A DNA stretch of 64,000 bases from an uncultured Kushneria sp. (GTDB taxonomy: Bacteria; Pseudomonadota; Gammaproteobacteria; Pseudomonadales; Halomonadaceae), in the NCBI RefSeq assembly GCF_947497025.1, contig NZ_CANMFC010000007.1:62001-126000 (forward strand), given 5' to 3'. A program made the position numbers and the translations under genes. Of the stretch, positions 10,146 to 19,534 are shown piece after piece. The notes under the pieces are model-generated. The model saw only the letters and a program-made list of their open reading frames with translations. It was not told where the DNA came from and did not search any database. The first letter of the stretch is position 1, and every line of letters starts with the position of its first letter.

Positions 10146-11123
10146 TCAGGTGTCGTGAGTCTCCCGGACCCAGCCGTCGCGATAGTCCAGCGCTGGAATA
10201 TCATCATGTGACAGCCAGATCGGGCCATCTAGATCCACAATGGCGGCGTGGGCGGCGACCGGCAGGGCTGCGCGCATGGCCATGGAAGTGCCCAGCATGC
10301 AGCCCACCATGATAGTCATATCATGCTTGCGAGCTTCGTCTACCATGGCCAGTGCTTCCGTGAGTCCGCCACTCTTGTCGAGCTTGATATTGATCATCTC
10401 GTAGCGATCGCTCAGCCGAACGATATCTTCCCGGGTATGACAGCTCTCATCGGCGCACAGCGCCACTGGATGGTCGAAGTTGGCCAGCACGCCATCTTCT
10501 CCGGCAGGCAGGGGCTGTTCGATCATTTCAACATCGAGTTGTGCCAGCGCCTGACAGTAGTTTTCCACGTTTTCCGGTGACCATGCCTCGTTGGCATCAA
10601 TGATGATGCGCACGTTCGGCGCCGCGTCGCGTACGGCGCGCACCCGCTCGACAACCTGTTCATCGTTGAGCTTGATTTTTAAAAGCCGTGCGCCCTGCGC
10701 CAGCTCCTGACGGGCCGCTTCGGCCATCTCTTCCGGTGTGGCGATGGAAATGGTGTGGGCCGTGACGATTTCACGCCCCAGGGGCGGCCCCAGTCGCGCG
10801 GTCGGCGTGGTGCCTTCCTTCGCACACTCCAGCGACCACAGGGCACAGTCCAGCGCATTGCGCGCAGGGCCCGCCGGCAGGCGTTCAAGCAGTGCCTTGC
10901 GATCAATGCCCTGTTCGATGGCCAGCGATACTTCATCGATCTCTTCCATGACCGACTCCGCACTGTGGCCATAACGTGGAGTCGGCTTGCTTTCCCCCGT
11001 ACCGACATACCCGTCCTGATGAATCTCGACGCGGATCACCTCGATCGAGGTACTGGCACCACGAGCAATCACGAACGGGCGATCCAGCTGCCATGTCTGG
11101 GTGTAGCGCTTGAGTGTGCGCAT
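10146..11123 (-). CDS. dgcA: N-acetyl-D-glutamate racemase DgcA (enolase superfamily, dipeptide-epimerase type)
   Basis: A 325-residue enolase-superfamily protein of the L-Ala-D/L-Glu epimerase subgroup. It has the acid/base lysine motif (LLKIKLN near 180), metal ligands in IIDANEAW, EQPLP and CADES, and the second catalytic lysine in NIKLDKSGGL. Alone it would be called a dipeptide epimerase, but it shares one base with dgcN (TAATG) and a LysR gene lies upstream. This is the dgcR-dgcN-dgcA arrangement known from marine D-glutamate users, where DgcA racemises N-acetyl-D-glutamate to the L form. The specific function is therefore inferred from context. Confidence 0.82.
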   Translation of the reverse strand: MRTLKRYTQTWQLDRPFVIARGASTSIEVIRVEIHQDGYVGTGESKPTPRYGHSAESVMEEIDEVSLAIEQGIDRKALLERLPAGPARNALDCALWSLECAKEGTTPTARLGPPLGREIVTAHTISIATPEEMAEAARQELAQGARLLKIKLNDEQVVERVRAVRDAAPNVRIIIDANEAWSPENVENYCQALAQLDVEMIEQPLPAGEDGVLANFDHPVALCADESCHTREDIVRLSDRYEMINIKLDKSGGLTEALAMVDEARKHDMTIMVGCMLGTSMAMRAALPVAAHAAIVDLDGPIWLSHDDIPALDYRDGWVRETHDT

Positions 11124-12157
11124 TACGCGGCTCCTGTCGTAAAGGCGGCGACCAGCGGTTCGATGCCAAAGCGAATGGGGTCGGTGGCCGGGACGCCAAA
11201 CTGTTGACTCAAAGACGCCAGCTCACGCCTGGCAGTCTCTTCATCCACCTGAGAGGTATTGACGGAAAACCCGGCGAGCTTCACATCGGGGTTGGTCACT
11301 CGAGCGGCACTCAGGTTGGCGTCGATGCACTTGGCCATGTCCGGCATCGGGCGGTTGGGCAGGTGACGCATATGCGGCCGGCCCAGTTCATGACACATCA
11401 CGATGTAGTCGGGCTGGGCACCGTGTAGCAGACCGAGGCTGACGCCGGCATAGGCCGGGTGAAACAGTGAGCCCTGGCCCTCGATGACATCCCACTGATC
11501 GTCGTCACCGGCCGGGCTGAGCCACTCCACGGCGCCGGAAATGAAATCGGCAATGACGGCATCAATGGCCACGCCTTCACCGGCCACCAGTACGCCGCAC
11601 TGTCCGGTGGCACGAAAGCGCGCCTTGAGTCCGGCCTTTTCAAGGCCGCGTTGCAGAGCCAGCGAGCTGAACATCTTGCCCAGCGAACAGTCAGTGCCGA
11701 CAGTCAGGATTCGCCTGCCGCTGCGGGGTTCGCCGGTGCCTACCTCCAGCGGTGGGTGGCTGTGGCGGATGTCATGAAGTGTGACCCCATGCTCGCGTGC
11801 CAGTTGGGCCACCCCTTCGATGGCATCAAGGCGCTGATGCATGCCGCTGGCCACGTCCATGCCGTGTTCGATGGCCTGACAGATGACGTCACGCCAGTGT
11901 GACGGCAGTTTGCCGCCCGAGTTGGCCACGCCGATGACCAGCGTGCGCGCACCGCGTGCCACCGCTTCTTCGATGCTCAGATCCTCGATCCCGACGCTGG
12001 CCGTCTGCTCGGTCATGCGCAGCTGACCGACGGCCTTTTCGGGACGCCAGATCACCACGGCGCGAGCCATCTTGGCCGACACGCTGTCTTCGATGTCGCC
12101 CAGAAACAGCAGGTAGGGTGAAACAATATCGGCAGGGCGGTAGGGCTGGCTTGTCAT
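11123..12157 (-). CDS. dgcN: D-glutamate N-acetyltransferase DgcN (DUF1611 family)
   Basis: A 344-residue DUF1611-type protein with an N-terminal domain and a P-loop-like GTDCSLGKM motif near residue 155. In the described marine pathway DgcN acetylates D-glutamate before DgcA racemises it. I start at ATG 12157, with GGAG six bases upstream; a GTG lies directly before it. VANSGGKLP and the EGQGSLFHPAYAGVS stretch are family features. It is translationally coupled to dgcA and preceded by a dyad at 12233-12255 and the LysR gene. Confidence 0.83.
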   Translation of the reverse strand: MTSQPYRPADIVSPYLLFLGDIEDSVSAKMARAVVIWRPEKAVGQLRMTEQTASVGIEDLSIEEAVARGARTLVIGVANSGGKLPSHWRDVICQAIEHGMDVASGMHQRLDAIEGVAQLAREHGVTLHDIRHSHPPLEVGTGEPRSGRRILTVGTDCSLGKMFSSLALQRGLEKAGLKARFRATGQCGVLVAGEGVAIDAVIADFISGAVEWLSPAGDDDQWDVIEGQGSLFHPAYAGVSLGLLHGAQPDYIVMCHELGRPHMRHLPNRPMPDMAKCIDANLSAARVTNPDVKLAGFSVNTSQVDEETARRELASLSQQFGVPATDPIRFGIEPLVAAFTTGAA

Positions 12158-12232
12158 CACGGGCTCCGAAAAATGGGGTCCGTGTCAGTGTCGACGATAA
12201 TTGCCATAGCTTCGAATGCTGTTTTGTCGCTT

Positions 12233-12255
12233 CGGTATAACCATGACGTATACCG
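12233..12255. promoter_or_regulatory. Candidate DgcR binding dyad
   Basis: Perfect inverted repeat CGGTATA (12233-12239) and TATACCG (12249-12255) around a nine-base spacer, 76-98 bases upstream of the dgcN start. Position and T-to-A symmetry fit a LysR-type activator site; it is located in the short gap between dgcR and dgcN. Confidence 0.5.
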
Positions 12256-12272
12256 GACGGCTAATTCATTTG

Positions 12273-13157
12273 TCAGCGCCGGGCATGGAGCGAGAGCTGT
12301 TCGATCAAAAGCGTTCGTAGCTGATGTGCGGCGTGAGGCTGAGGGACATGACGCGCCCTTAACAGGGCTACATTCATGTCCAGCGCCGGGGTCAGCGGCA
12401 ATACCTGAAGCCGGTCGCGATAGCGCTCGGCCGTGAAAGGATCAACGATGCCCGTGCCGCCGCCGGCAATGACCAGCTCTGCAATCACGCTGTAGGTCTT
12501 GACCCGCAGACGTGCTGTCGGAGACAGCCCCTCCGCCCTGAGGGCCTGGCCCAGCAGGGCACCCAGGGGGTCATCTTCCGGCATCAGAATCAGGCCGTGG
12601 GCATTGAGCCATTCAAGCGTTACATGGGAGGGCGCCTCCATCTCTGGTGGCAGAAGTGCCTTCATGGGCGCGCGCATCAGATGCTCGCACTCGATGCCTT
12701 CCGGTGCTGGCTGCTCAAATGCCAGTGCCATGTCCAGCCGATGGGTCAGCAGCTCATCGCACAGGGTGGAAAAGTGGGAGGTGACCAGCTCGATGTCCAG
12801 TGCCGGCAGCAGACGTTGAAGGGCGATCAGGGCACCCGGCATGATCAGGTGGCCGGGCGCATGAGAGGCGCCCAGACGCAAGTGCTGGTCCACGCCATGA
12901 GAAAGCTGACGCCCCAGCTGATCCACCACATCCAGTTGTTTGATCGCCGCTTCGATCGCCGGCCACAGCCGGAGGGCTTCCGGCGTTGGGGTCAGCCCAC
13001 GCGGATGGCGCTCAAAAAGACGTACACCCAGCGTGGCTTCGGCATGGGCCAGTGTGCGTGTCACGTTGGGCTGGGAGACATTAAGGCGGCGAGCGGCAGC
13101 GCTGACGCTGCCGCAGCTGATCAGGGCATGGAAGACTTCGATATGACGCAGTTTCAT
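12273..13157 (-). CDS. dgcR: LysR-family regulator, probable DgcR
   Basis: A 294-residue LysR protein with an N-terminal winged helix (MKLRHIEVFHALISCGSVSAAARRLNVSQPNVTRTLAHAE) and a C-terminal effector domain (from about 90) containing the DMALAFE strand and the IAGGGTGIVDP loop. It lies directly upstream of dgcN-dgcA on the same strand, the known place of dgcR, so D-glutamate or an acetylated form is the likely inducer. The assignment to DgcR is by context; the LysR family call is firm. Confidence 0.85.
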   Translation of the reverse strand: MKLRHIEVFHALISCGSVSAAARRLNVSQPNVTRTLAHAEATLGVRLFERHPRGLTPTPEALRLWPAIEAAIKQLDVVDQLGRQLSHGVDQHLRLGASHAPGHLIMPGALIALQRLLPALDIELVTSHFSTLCDELLTHRLDMALAFEQPAPEGIECEHLMRAPMKALLPPEMEAPSHVTLEWLNAHGLILMPEDDPLGALLGQALRAEGLSPTARLRVKTYSVIAELVIAGGGTGIVDPFTAERYRDRLQVLPLTPALDMNVALLRARHVPQPHAAHQLRTLLIEQLSLHARR

Positions 13158-13414
13158 GTTCAGGCCACGGTGGTGACAGATTCGACCATGATGCCCGCTG
13201 TCAGAGCCCCATGCATCACCGGACCAATGCGTTTTATCAGATGTCCGGAGCCAGTGCGGTGTGCAGAAACCCGCGGGTCAGGAAGACATCATGGGACGCT
13301 GGTGACAAACATGTGGGGACGATAGACTCTTTTCAGCATTTTGAAAGCGCTGGCCTTTTGTACCAGGTTATGAAAGTTTACGCGCCATGCGCCCGGCCCA
13401 AAGGGCTGACAATA

Positions 13415-15904
13415 ATGATATCTACTCACTCATGGAGAATGCATGTGGCTTTGACGAGGCTGTTTTATTGGCTTCGGCTACCTCTGCTGGTGCTTTTGAT
13501 CAGCACCATGTCGGTGGCCGCTATGGCTGAATCGCAAACGCAGGAGGCCGCACCGCCGTCTGGCGATCAGGCCTCTTATACGGCACTGGCGGATCTGCTT
13601 GAAAATGAGCAGACGCGCAACGAGCTGATCTCCCAGCTGCGCGGTATTGCTCAGGGAGAAACGGCGCCGTCCGAGGAGGCCGGTTCGGATGTGGTCGCAG
13701 CCGATGAGCAGTCGCTGGTTGGTCGCATTGCCGACATGACCCAGGGTTTTGCCCAGGGGGTTGCCGAAGATGTGACCAATGCCATTGCCTCCTTCCGCAA
13801 TGCCGGAGACGGTGAAGGCGCCGGCCTTCCCTGGTCTCTCTGGGGCAGTATTCTGCTGGCCTTTGGCATTGCCGTGGTCTCGACGGTAGTGGCCTTTTTT
13901 GTCTTTCGTGCCCTGGTGGCGCGCATCTATCGCCGCATTGATGGCTGGGTGGCCAGCCAGCCGGCGCCTTCCACAGCGCCACCGATCGAGATGGGAGAAG
14001 ACGAGGACGTCCAGCAAACGCTTGACGAGCGCGAACAAAAGCAGGCCGCCGGAGCGCTGCTGCGGCGCTGGAGTGCCGTCCTTGGTGCGCTTTTGATCGA
14101 TATTGTTGTGATCGTGCTGGCCGGTGCCGTGGGCTATGTGATCAGCCTGTTCTTTGCCGGCCAGAGCGGCGAGATTGGTCGCGCTGAATCCCTTTTTATC
14201 AATGCCTTTGTCATCGTCGAGATCGTCAAGGCCCTGATCAGGATGGTGTTTTCCACGCGCTATGATTCGCTGCGCCTTTTTGCCATGTCGAGCGAGACCG
14301 CATCATACTGGAACCGCTGGCTGGCGCGTGTGGTAGGGATCACCGGCTACGGTCTGATGGTCGCCGTGCCCATGATCAATGCCATGCTGTCGCCGGCGGC
14401 CGGACAGATCGCCAGTCTGCTTGTCATGATCGGCGTCTACATCTATGCCGTGCGGGTGGTACTGAAAAACCGCAAAACGCTGCGGGACAACCTCAATGCC
14501 CGAGCAGATGAGAGCAACTTCGCCTTTTTCGGTACGCTGCTGCGTATTCTGGGCCTCACCTGGCATCTGTTTGCGCTGGCCTATTTCACCGTGCTGCTGG
14601 TGGTCAGTCAGGTACAGCCGGCACAGGCCTTGCCTTTCATGGCCCATGCCACCGTGCAGACCCTGCTGGCAGTCGGGATCGGTATCCTGATCTCTTCGAT
14701 TCTCACCATTGCGCTGGCACGCCGCATTCAGCTCTCCGAGAGTCTGCGTGAGCGCCTCCCGATGCTCGAGGTTCGCATCAACTCCTATGTGCCCAAGGCG
14801 CTCAGGGGCCTGCGTATCCTGCTGGGCATCTTCGTGGTCCTGGTCGTACTGGACGCCTGGCGCGCCTTTGATCTGCCGGGTTGGCTGGCTTCCGACAGCG
14901 GTGCTGAAACCATCGGCATGATCGTGCATGTGGCGATTATTCTCTTTATTGCCACGCTGATCTGGACGGTAGTGGCCAGCTTTATCGAGCATCGCCTGAG
15001 TGCCGCTTCCGCACCGAGCGCTCGTGAAAAGACGCTGCTGTCCCTGTTTCGCAACGCCATCCTGATCCTGATTGTGACCATGACGCTGCTGATCGTGCTG
15101 TCGCAGATCGGTATCAACATCGGGCCACTGATTGCCGGTGCCGGTGTGGTCGGTCTGGCCATCGGTTTCGGTGCTCAGAAACTGGTGCAGGACATCATTA
15201 CCGGGGTGTTCATTCAGCTGGAAAACGCCATGAATACCGGTGATGTCGTGGGCGTGGCAGGTCTGACCGGTACGGCCGAAAAGATCACCATTCGTTCGGT
15301 AGGGCTGCGCACACTGGATGGTACCTTCCACGTGATTCCCTTCTCGTCGGTCGATACGGTCTCCAACTACATGCGCGACTTTGCCTACCATGTGGGCGAG
15401 TACGGCATTGCCTATCGTGAAGACGTGGATAACGCCATTCACCATCTGCGCGAGGCCTTTGCCGAACTGATGGATAATCCCGATCAGGCCGTCAATGTCA
15501 TTGATGACATGGCGGTGCCGGGTGTGGTGTCGCTGGCGGACAGCTCGGTCAACATTCGTATCATGATCAAGACCAAGCCCGGCAGCCAGTGGGGCGTCGG
15601 GCGTGAGTTCAATCGTCTGGTCAAAAAGCATTTCGATGCGGCCGGTATCGAGATTCCCTATCCGCATACCACGCTCTACTTCGGTCAGGACAAGAACGGT
15701 GGCGCGCCGCCGGCCAACGTTCACGTCCTCGACGAGTATGTGGTGGAAGAAGGCCAGGCCGGTGCGGCAGGCCAGACCCCCTCACGCAAGGGCGCCAAAA
15801 CCGTTTCTTCAGGGCAGTCAGAGCGCAATCGCCTGAAGGAAAGTGAAAAGCTGCCGGATGAGGATAATGACGAAGGCGAGGGTGACAACGATGTTGATCG
15901 TTAA
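13415..15904 (+). CDS. Large MscS-family mechanosensitive channel (YbiO-like)
   Basis: An 829-residue inner-membrane channel that would open on hypo-osmotic shock to release solutes, useful in a salt-exposed bacterium. I start at ATG 13415 (AAGGG nine bases upstream), giving a signal peptide ending near SVAAMA. It has a soluble N-terminal region, a long set of helices from about 145 to 570, then the MscS pore-lining and beta core: GAGVVGLAIGFGAQKLVQD near 575-595 and RTLDGTFHVIPFSSV. It ends in a very acidic tail (DEDNDEGEGDNDVD). The domain order resembles YbiO. A strong terminator follows. Confidence 0.9.
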   Translation: MISTHSWRMHVALTRLFYWLRLPLLVLLISTMSVAAMAESQTQEAAPPSGDQASYTALADLLENEQTRNELISQLRGIAQGETAPSEEAGSDVVAADEQSLVGRIADMTQGFAQGVAEDVTNAIASFRNAGDGEGAGLPWSLWGSILLAFGIAVVSTVVAFFVFRALVARIYRRIDGWVASQPAPSTAPPIEMGEDEDVQQTLDEREQKQAAGALLRRWSAVLGALLIDIVVIVLAGAVGYVISLFFAGQSGEIGRAESLFINAFVIVEIVKALIRMVFSTRYDSLRLFAMSSETASYWNRWLARVVGITGYGLMVAVPMINAMLSPAAGQIASLLVMIGVYIYAVRVVLKNRKTLRDNLNARADESNFAFFGTLLRILGLTWHLFALAYFTVLLVVSQVQPAQALPFMAHATVQTLLAVGIGILISSILTIALARRIQLSESLRERLPMLEVRINSYVPKALRGLRILLGIFVVLVVLDAWRAFDLPGWLASDSGAETIGMIVHVAIILFIATLIWTVVASFIEHRLSAASAPSAREKTLLSLFRNAILILIVTMTLLIVLSQIGINIGPLIAGAGVVGLAIGFGAQKLVQDIITGVFIQLENAMNTGDVVGVAGLTGTAEKITIRSVGLRTLDGTFHVIPFSSVDTVSNYMRDFAYHVGEYGIAYREDVDNAIHHLREAFAELMDNPDQAVNVIDDMAVPGVVSLADSSVNIRIMIKTKPGSQWGVGREFNRLVKKHFDAAGIEIPYPHTTLYFGQDKNGGAPPANVHVLDEYVVEEGQAGAAGQTPSRKGAKTVSSGQSERNRLKESEKLPDEDNDEGEGDNDVDR

Positions 15905-15926
15905 ACCGGCCTGATCGTCAGTAGCC

Positions 15927-15956
15927 AAAAGGGGCATCCACGGGATGCCCCTTTTT
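15927..15956 (+). terminator. Rho-independent terminator after the MscS gene
   Basis: Perfect 9-bp stem GGGGCATCC/GGATGCCCC with loop ACG (15931-15951), A-rich before and five T after. It lies 23 bases after the channel stop and could also serve the opposing small gene weakly. Confidence 0.9.
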
Positions 15957-15979
15957 CATGGGCGTGTCATGCAGGCAGA

Positions 15980-16384
15980 TCAGTTATCGGGCGTCGCATC
16001 GCGCGTTCTGCGTCGGGTCAGCACGACGTCCATGAGCATGTTGTAGCGGTGGCGCGTCATCATGGTGGTCAACCCGGAAAAGAGCAGCCAGAAACCCCGG
16101 CGCCACCGGGTCAGCTTCCAGACGTGAAAGGTCAGCTGGCGAAGTAGCCGGTCTTCATCAAAGGATCGCCACTCTCCGGCCAGTGACACCTGATGGCGGA
16201 CCAGTACCGGTGACATCTCGACGCGATAGATGCGTTCAAGCTCGTCGGTGGTGAAGTCATATTGCTCGATGACATCCGCCATGTGGGCGTAGTCGCGTTC
16301 ACCGGGTTCACGGTCGAGCCACAGCGGTGCCAGCGCCATCCAGAGGTCACGACGATGATCGAGCAGACGCTGTGGGTCATTCAT
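15980..16384 (-). CDS. Conserved hypothetical protein (resembles DUF7079 family)
   Basis: A 134-residue soluble protein starting MNDPQRLLDHRRDLWMALAPLWLD, with the pattern of an all-helical family: ALAPLWLDREP, YDFTTDELERIYRVEMSPVL, SLAGEWRSFDEDRLLR, then a basic C-terminus (RWRRGFWLL, TRRRTRD). The resemblance to DUF7079 is from memory and unverified. The start is uncertain: no clear ribosome site precedes 16384, and the frame continues to 16504, but the family-like part begins here. It is divergent from fabV. No function is proposed. Confidence 0.7.
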   Translation of the reverse strand: MNDPQRLLDHRRDLWMALAPLWLDREPGERDYAHMADVIEQYDFTTDELERIYRVEMSPVLVRHQVSLAGEWRSFDEDRLLRQLTFHVWKLTRWRRGFWLLFSGLTTMMTRHRYNMLMDVVLTRRRTRDATPDN

Positions 16385-16624
16385 GTTGTCATGAGAAGAT
16401 GACACCGTTTTCACCCTGCAATATTGAAGCGGTTCAGGGACATTGGTCCCGGCTTGTGCGGACACCTGCGCCCGTACCCGGTAAAATACGCGCCAGGTCG
16501 CCATGACTCAATTTTGAGTATCGCAGGGCATTCAGTTGTCCGGCCGGCATTGGCGCAGCATTTCTGGAAGGCATTTCATCGGTTGAAATGCCATTCGTTT
16601 ATATTTCTGGCAAGAGAGGTGAGT

Positions 16625-17824
16625 GTGGTTATCCATCCCAAGGTTCGCGGTTTTATCTGTACGACAACCCATCCGGTCGGCTGCGAGCAGAACGTGCGTG
16701 AGCAGATCGAGATCACGCGCTCGCGCGGCACCATCGAAAATGGTCCCAAAAAGGTCCTGGTGATCGGGGCGTCTACCGGTTACGGCCTGTCGGCACGAAT
16801 CACCGCCGCCTTTGGATGTGGCGCCGATACGCTGGGCGTATTCTTTGAAAAGCCGGGCACCGAGACCCGCCCGGGGTCGGCCGGCTGGTACAACTCGGCA
16901 GCCTTTGATCGTCTGGCAAGCGCTGAGGGCCTCTACAGCCGTTCGATCAACGGTGATGCCTTCGCCCATGCGACACGCGATCAGGCCATCGAGATGATCA
17001 AAAACGAGATGGGTGGCCAGATCGATCTGGTGGTCTATTCGCTGGCGTCACCGGTGCGCAAGCTGCCCGATAGCGGCGAGGTGGTCAAATCGGCCCTCAA
17101 GCCGATCGGTGAGACCTATCGCGCCACGGCACTGGATACCAACAAGGATCAGATCATCGAGGCCTCGGTCGAGCCCGCTTCACAGGAAGAGATCGACAAT
17201 ACCATTCGCGTCATGGGCGGCGAGGACTGGGAGCTCTGGATCGATGCACTCGATAAGGCCGGTGTACTGGCCGAAGGGGCCAGCACGGTGGCCTTCAGCT
17301 ATATCGGTACCGAGATCACCTGGCCGATCTACTGGCACGGCTCGCTGGGCAAGGCCAAGGAAGATCTGGACCGCGCCGCGCAGGCACTCGATACCCGCCT
17401 GAGCGCAAAGGGCGGCCACGCCAATGTGGCTGTGCTCAAGTCCGTGGTGACTCAGGCCAGCGCGGCCATTCCGGTTATGCCGCTGTATATCTCCATGGTC
17501 TATCGCATCATGAAGGAGAAAAACCTGCATGAAGGGACGATCGACCAGCTCAATCGCCTGTTCCATGAGCACCTGACGGCCAGTCAGATGCCGGCGCTGG
17601 ACGACGCCGGTCGCATGCGTCTGGATGATCGCGAGCTGCGCGATGACGTGCAGGATGAATGCAAGGCGCTGTGGCCGCAGGTGACCAGTGACAACGTTTT
17701 TGAAATGACCGATTACGCCGGCTACAAGCATGAGTTCCTCAAGCTGTTCGGCTTTGATCGTGACGATGTCGACTATGACGCCGACGTCAATCCGAAGGTC
17801 GATTTCGACGTGGTACAGCTCTGA
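16625..17824 (+). CDS. fabV: NADH-dependent enoyl-ACP (trans-2-enoyl-CoA) reductase FabV
   Basis: Catalyses the last reduction of the fatty acid elongation cycle; FabV enzymes are naturally tolerant to triclosan. The best start is GTG 16625 ([18 protein letters not shown]), six bases after GAGAGG, giving 399 residues as expected. This puts the catalytic Tyr at residue 236 and Lys at 245 in the Y-x8-K motif ([10 protein letters not shown]), very close to the published 235/244. The NADH-binding [11 protein letters not shown] is near residue 48. Nearest downstream gene is the DUF2959 lipoprotein, nine bases away. Confidence 0.97.
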   Translation: MVIHPKVRGFICTTTHPVGCEQNVREQIEITRSRGTIENGPKKVLVIGASTGYGLSARITAAFGCGADTLGVFFEKPGTETRPGSAGWYNSAAFDRLASAEGLYSRSINGDAFAHATRDQAIEMIKNEMGGQIDLVVYSLASPVRKLPDSGEVVKSALKPIGETYRATALDTNKDQIIEASVEPASQEEIDNTIRVMGGEDWELWIDALDKAGVLAEGASTVAFSYIGTEITWPIYWHGSLGKAKEDLDRAAQALDTRLSAKGGHANVAVLKSVVTQASAAIPVMPLYISMVYRIMKEKNLHEGTIDQLNRLFHEHLTASQMPALDDAGRMRLDDRELRDDVQDECKALWPQVTSDNVFEMTDYAGYKHEFLKLFGFDRDDVDYDADVNPKVDFDVVQL

Positions 17825-17832
17825 GGTCCATC

Positions 17833-18507
17833 ATGGCGTTATTGCGACACGCACGTTTAACGACATGGGCGCCCACAGGGGTGCTGCTGGCATCCCTGCT
17901 TCTGTCCGGCTGTCAGAGTGCCTATTACGACGTCATGGAGCAGGCCGGCGTTCACAAGCGCGATATCCTGTCGGATCGTGTCATTACCGCACGTGATGCG
18001 CAGCAGGATGCTGACGAACAGTTTTCTTCGGCGCTCGAACGTTATCAAAGCGTGGTGACGGTGCCCGAAAGCAAGCTGTCCCGTGCCTATGGTGAGCTCG
18101 AGTCCGATTACGAGCGCAGTCAGGCGGCGGCCGAGCGGGTGAGTCAGCGTATCGATGCCATCGAAAGCGTGGCGCAGGCGCTCTTCAGTGAATGGGAAGG
18201 CGAGCTGGATCAATATCAGAACCAGACCTATCGCCGCCAGAGCGAACGGGAACTTGAGCAGACACGTCAGCGCTACAGTGAAATGCTCGATGCCATGCAC
18301 CGCGCGGAAGACACCATGCCGCCGGTGCTGACGGCCATGCATGACAACGTGCTGTTTCTCAAGCACAACCTGAACGCCCGGGCGATTGGTGCGTTGAAAG
18401 GTGAAGTCAGCCAGCTGGAAACCCAGATTGCCACATTGAGGCGTGAGATGCAGGCCTCGATAGAGCGATCCAACCGCTTTATCGAAGGGATGGAATCAAC
18501 AGGCTGA
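17833..18507 (+). CDS. DUF2959 family lipoprotein
   Basis: A 224-residue lipoprotein: N-terminal helix followed by the lipobox LLSGC with the acylated Cys at 27, then a long alpha-helical, coiled-coil-prone body rich in Q/E/R (residues about 45-220). This is the layout of the DUF2959 family of unknown function. It starts nine bases after fabV and probably shares its transcript, which ends at the terminator just downstream. The envelope side (inner or outer membrane) is not certain; the residue after Cys is Gln, not Asp, which favours the outer membrane. Confidence 0.85.
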   Translation: MALLRHARLTTWAPTGVLLASLLLSGCQSAYYDVMEQAGVHKRDILSDRVITARDAQQDADEQFSSALERYQSVVTVPESKLSRAYGELESDYERSQAAAERVSQRIDAIESVAQALFSEWEGELDQYQNQTYRRQSERELEQTRQRYSEMLDAMHRAEDTMPPVLTAMHDNVLFLKHNLNARAIGALKGEVSQLETQIATLRREMQASIERSNRFIEGMESTG

Positions 18508-18529
18508 TTGCCTTGTCTTCTCTTGTTCA

Positions 18530-18555
18530 GGCAGCCCTTTGGGCTGCCTTTTTTT
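18530..18555 (+). terminator. Rho-independent terminator after the fabV-DUF2959 unit
   Basis: GGCAGCCC-TTT-GGGCTGCC stem-loop followed by seven T residues, 22 bases after the DUF2959 stop. Confidence 0.93.
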
Positions 18556-18625
18556 ATGCTTAACAAGCACTATATATTCGATAAATATGAAGTATTTCAG
18601 TAATGTTGCGGGATAGGGGACTGAC

Positions 18626-18853
18626 GTGATGGCAGCTGATGGCGGTCGCGTCATTCTGGCTGACGGTACTGTTCTGAGCCTGAGTGCGGGCCAGCCCGGT
18701 ACATTGGTCAGCACGGGAGATGTTCATGAACTGGTGGTTGCACAGCAGCTAACCGATGTTGATCCCGATATTGCTGCGCTACAGGCCGCTATTGCTGCCG
18801 GTCAGGATCCTACAGAGTTACAGCAGGCTCCGGCCGCCGGTATTGCTCAATGA
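18626..18853 (+). pseudogene. Remnant of a LapA-type adhesin retention module
   Basis: The 75-codon frame reads GGRVILADGTVLSLSAG, later DIAALQAAIAAGQDPTELQQ and then APAAG, which matches the N-terminal outer-membrane retention module of LapA/BapA-type giant adhesins, including the (T/P)AAG site where LapG cuts such proteins. About 40 N-terminal residues of a normal module are missing: upstream in the same frame are only nine codons from ATG 18587, then TAG at 18614. Right after PAAG the frame stops at TGA 18851-18853, where the sequence becomes EAL domain in another frame. I read it as a non-functional fragment. Confidence 0.75.
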
Positions 18854-19484
18854 TGGCCAGGAGCTGCACCGCGAGCTTTTCATGCGATTCAGGGAAGGGG
18901 ACGAGGTGCATCTGGCGTCGACCTTTTTGCCCATTGCATGGCATTTCGGTATCGGAGCGCAGATGGATCGCTACGTGCTGGACTGGCTGAGCCGTCACGG
19001 TCACGACACCGATTACCGCCTGGCCGTGAATCTGACCCAGGACCTGGTCGGCAGCGATGAAGAAGTCGATGGTCTGATCGAGTGGCTGAAAACGTATCCG
19101 ACGCTGGCCTGTCGCCTGGATCTTGAGGTCACGGAAGAGAGCGTTTTGCGCCATACCGACAACGTACAACGCCTTTTCCGCGTGGCGTGGAACCTGGGGG
19201 GCCGCGGCGGTATCGATCGGTTTGCACGCAATCTGAACTCCCTGCCGATTCTGAGCCGACTGCGGCCGGATTACGTCAAGATCGACCAGACCTTTTTTGT
19301 GCGTGACGATGTTGACAACGAGTTTTTGCACAGCCTGTGCATGGCTGCCCATCAGATCGAGGCGCTGGTAATTGTGACGCGTGTCGAGTCCGAGGCGCAG
19401 CGCGCCCGCGTGACCGATATCGGTGCGGACGGCTATCAGGGTTATCTGGCACCCGCCGTGACATTGAACCCCGGGGCCAATTGA
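18838..19484 (+). pseudogene. C-terminal EAL domain remnant of LapD
   Basis: From about 18840, in a different frame from the adhesin remnant, the sequence encodes an EAL-type domain: LLNDGQELHRELFMRF, FLPIAWHFGI, RLDLEVTEESVL, LRPDYVKIDQTFF and DGYQGYLAPA. The EAL signature and the DDFG-type loop are degenerate (RELFMRF; GIDRFARNL), as in the c-di-GMP receptor LapD rather than active phosphodiesterases. The LapD membrane, periplasmic, HAMP and GGDEF parts are absent and no initiation codon with a ribosome site serves this frame; the first in-frame ATG is 18882. It ends 50 bases before lapG, the normal LapD neighbour. Confidence 0.78.
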
Positions 19485-19534
19485 TCGACGCATTGGCCGA
19501 TAAACAAGCATGATCTGACAGGGAATGTCTGCTG

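Noticed and set aside
14303-15724. 473-codon minus-strand open frame inside the MscS gene
   Set aside because: His/Gln/Asp-rich antisense shadow of the channel gene, whose own family motifs are unambiguous.
18756-18839. ATG at 18756 as start of the EAL protein
   Set aside because: The residues between 18756 and about 18840 are the adhesin remnant read out of frame; there is no ribosome site and no LapD sequence there.
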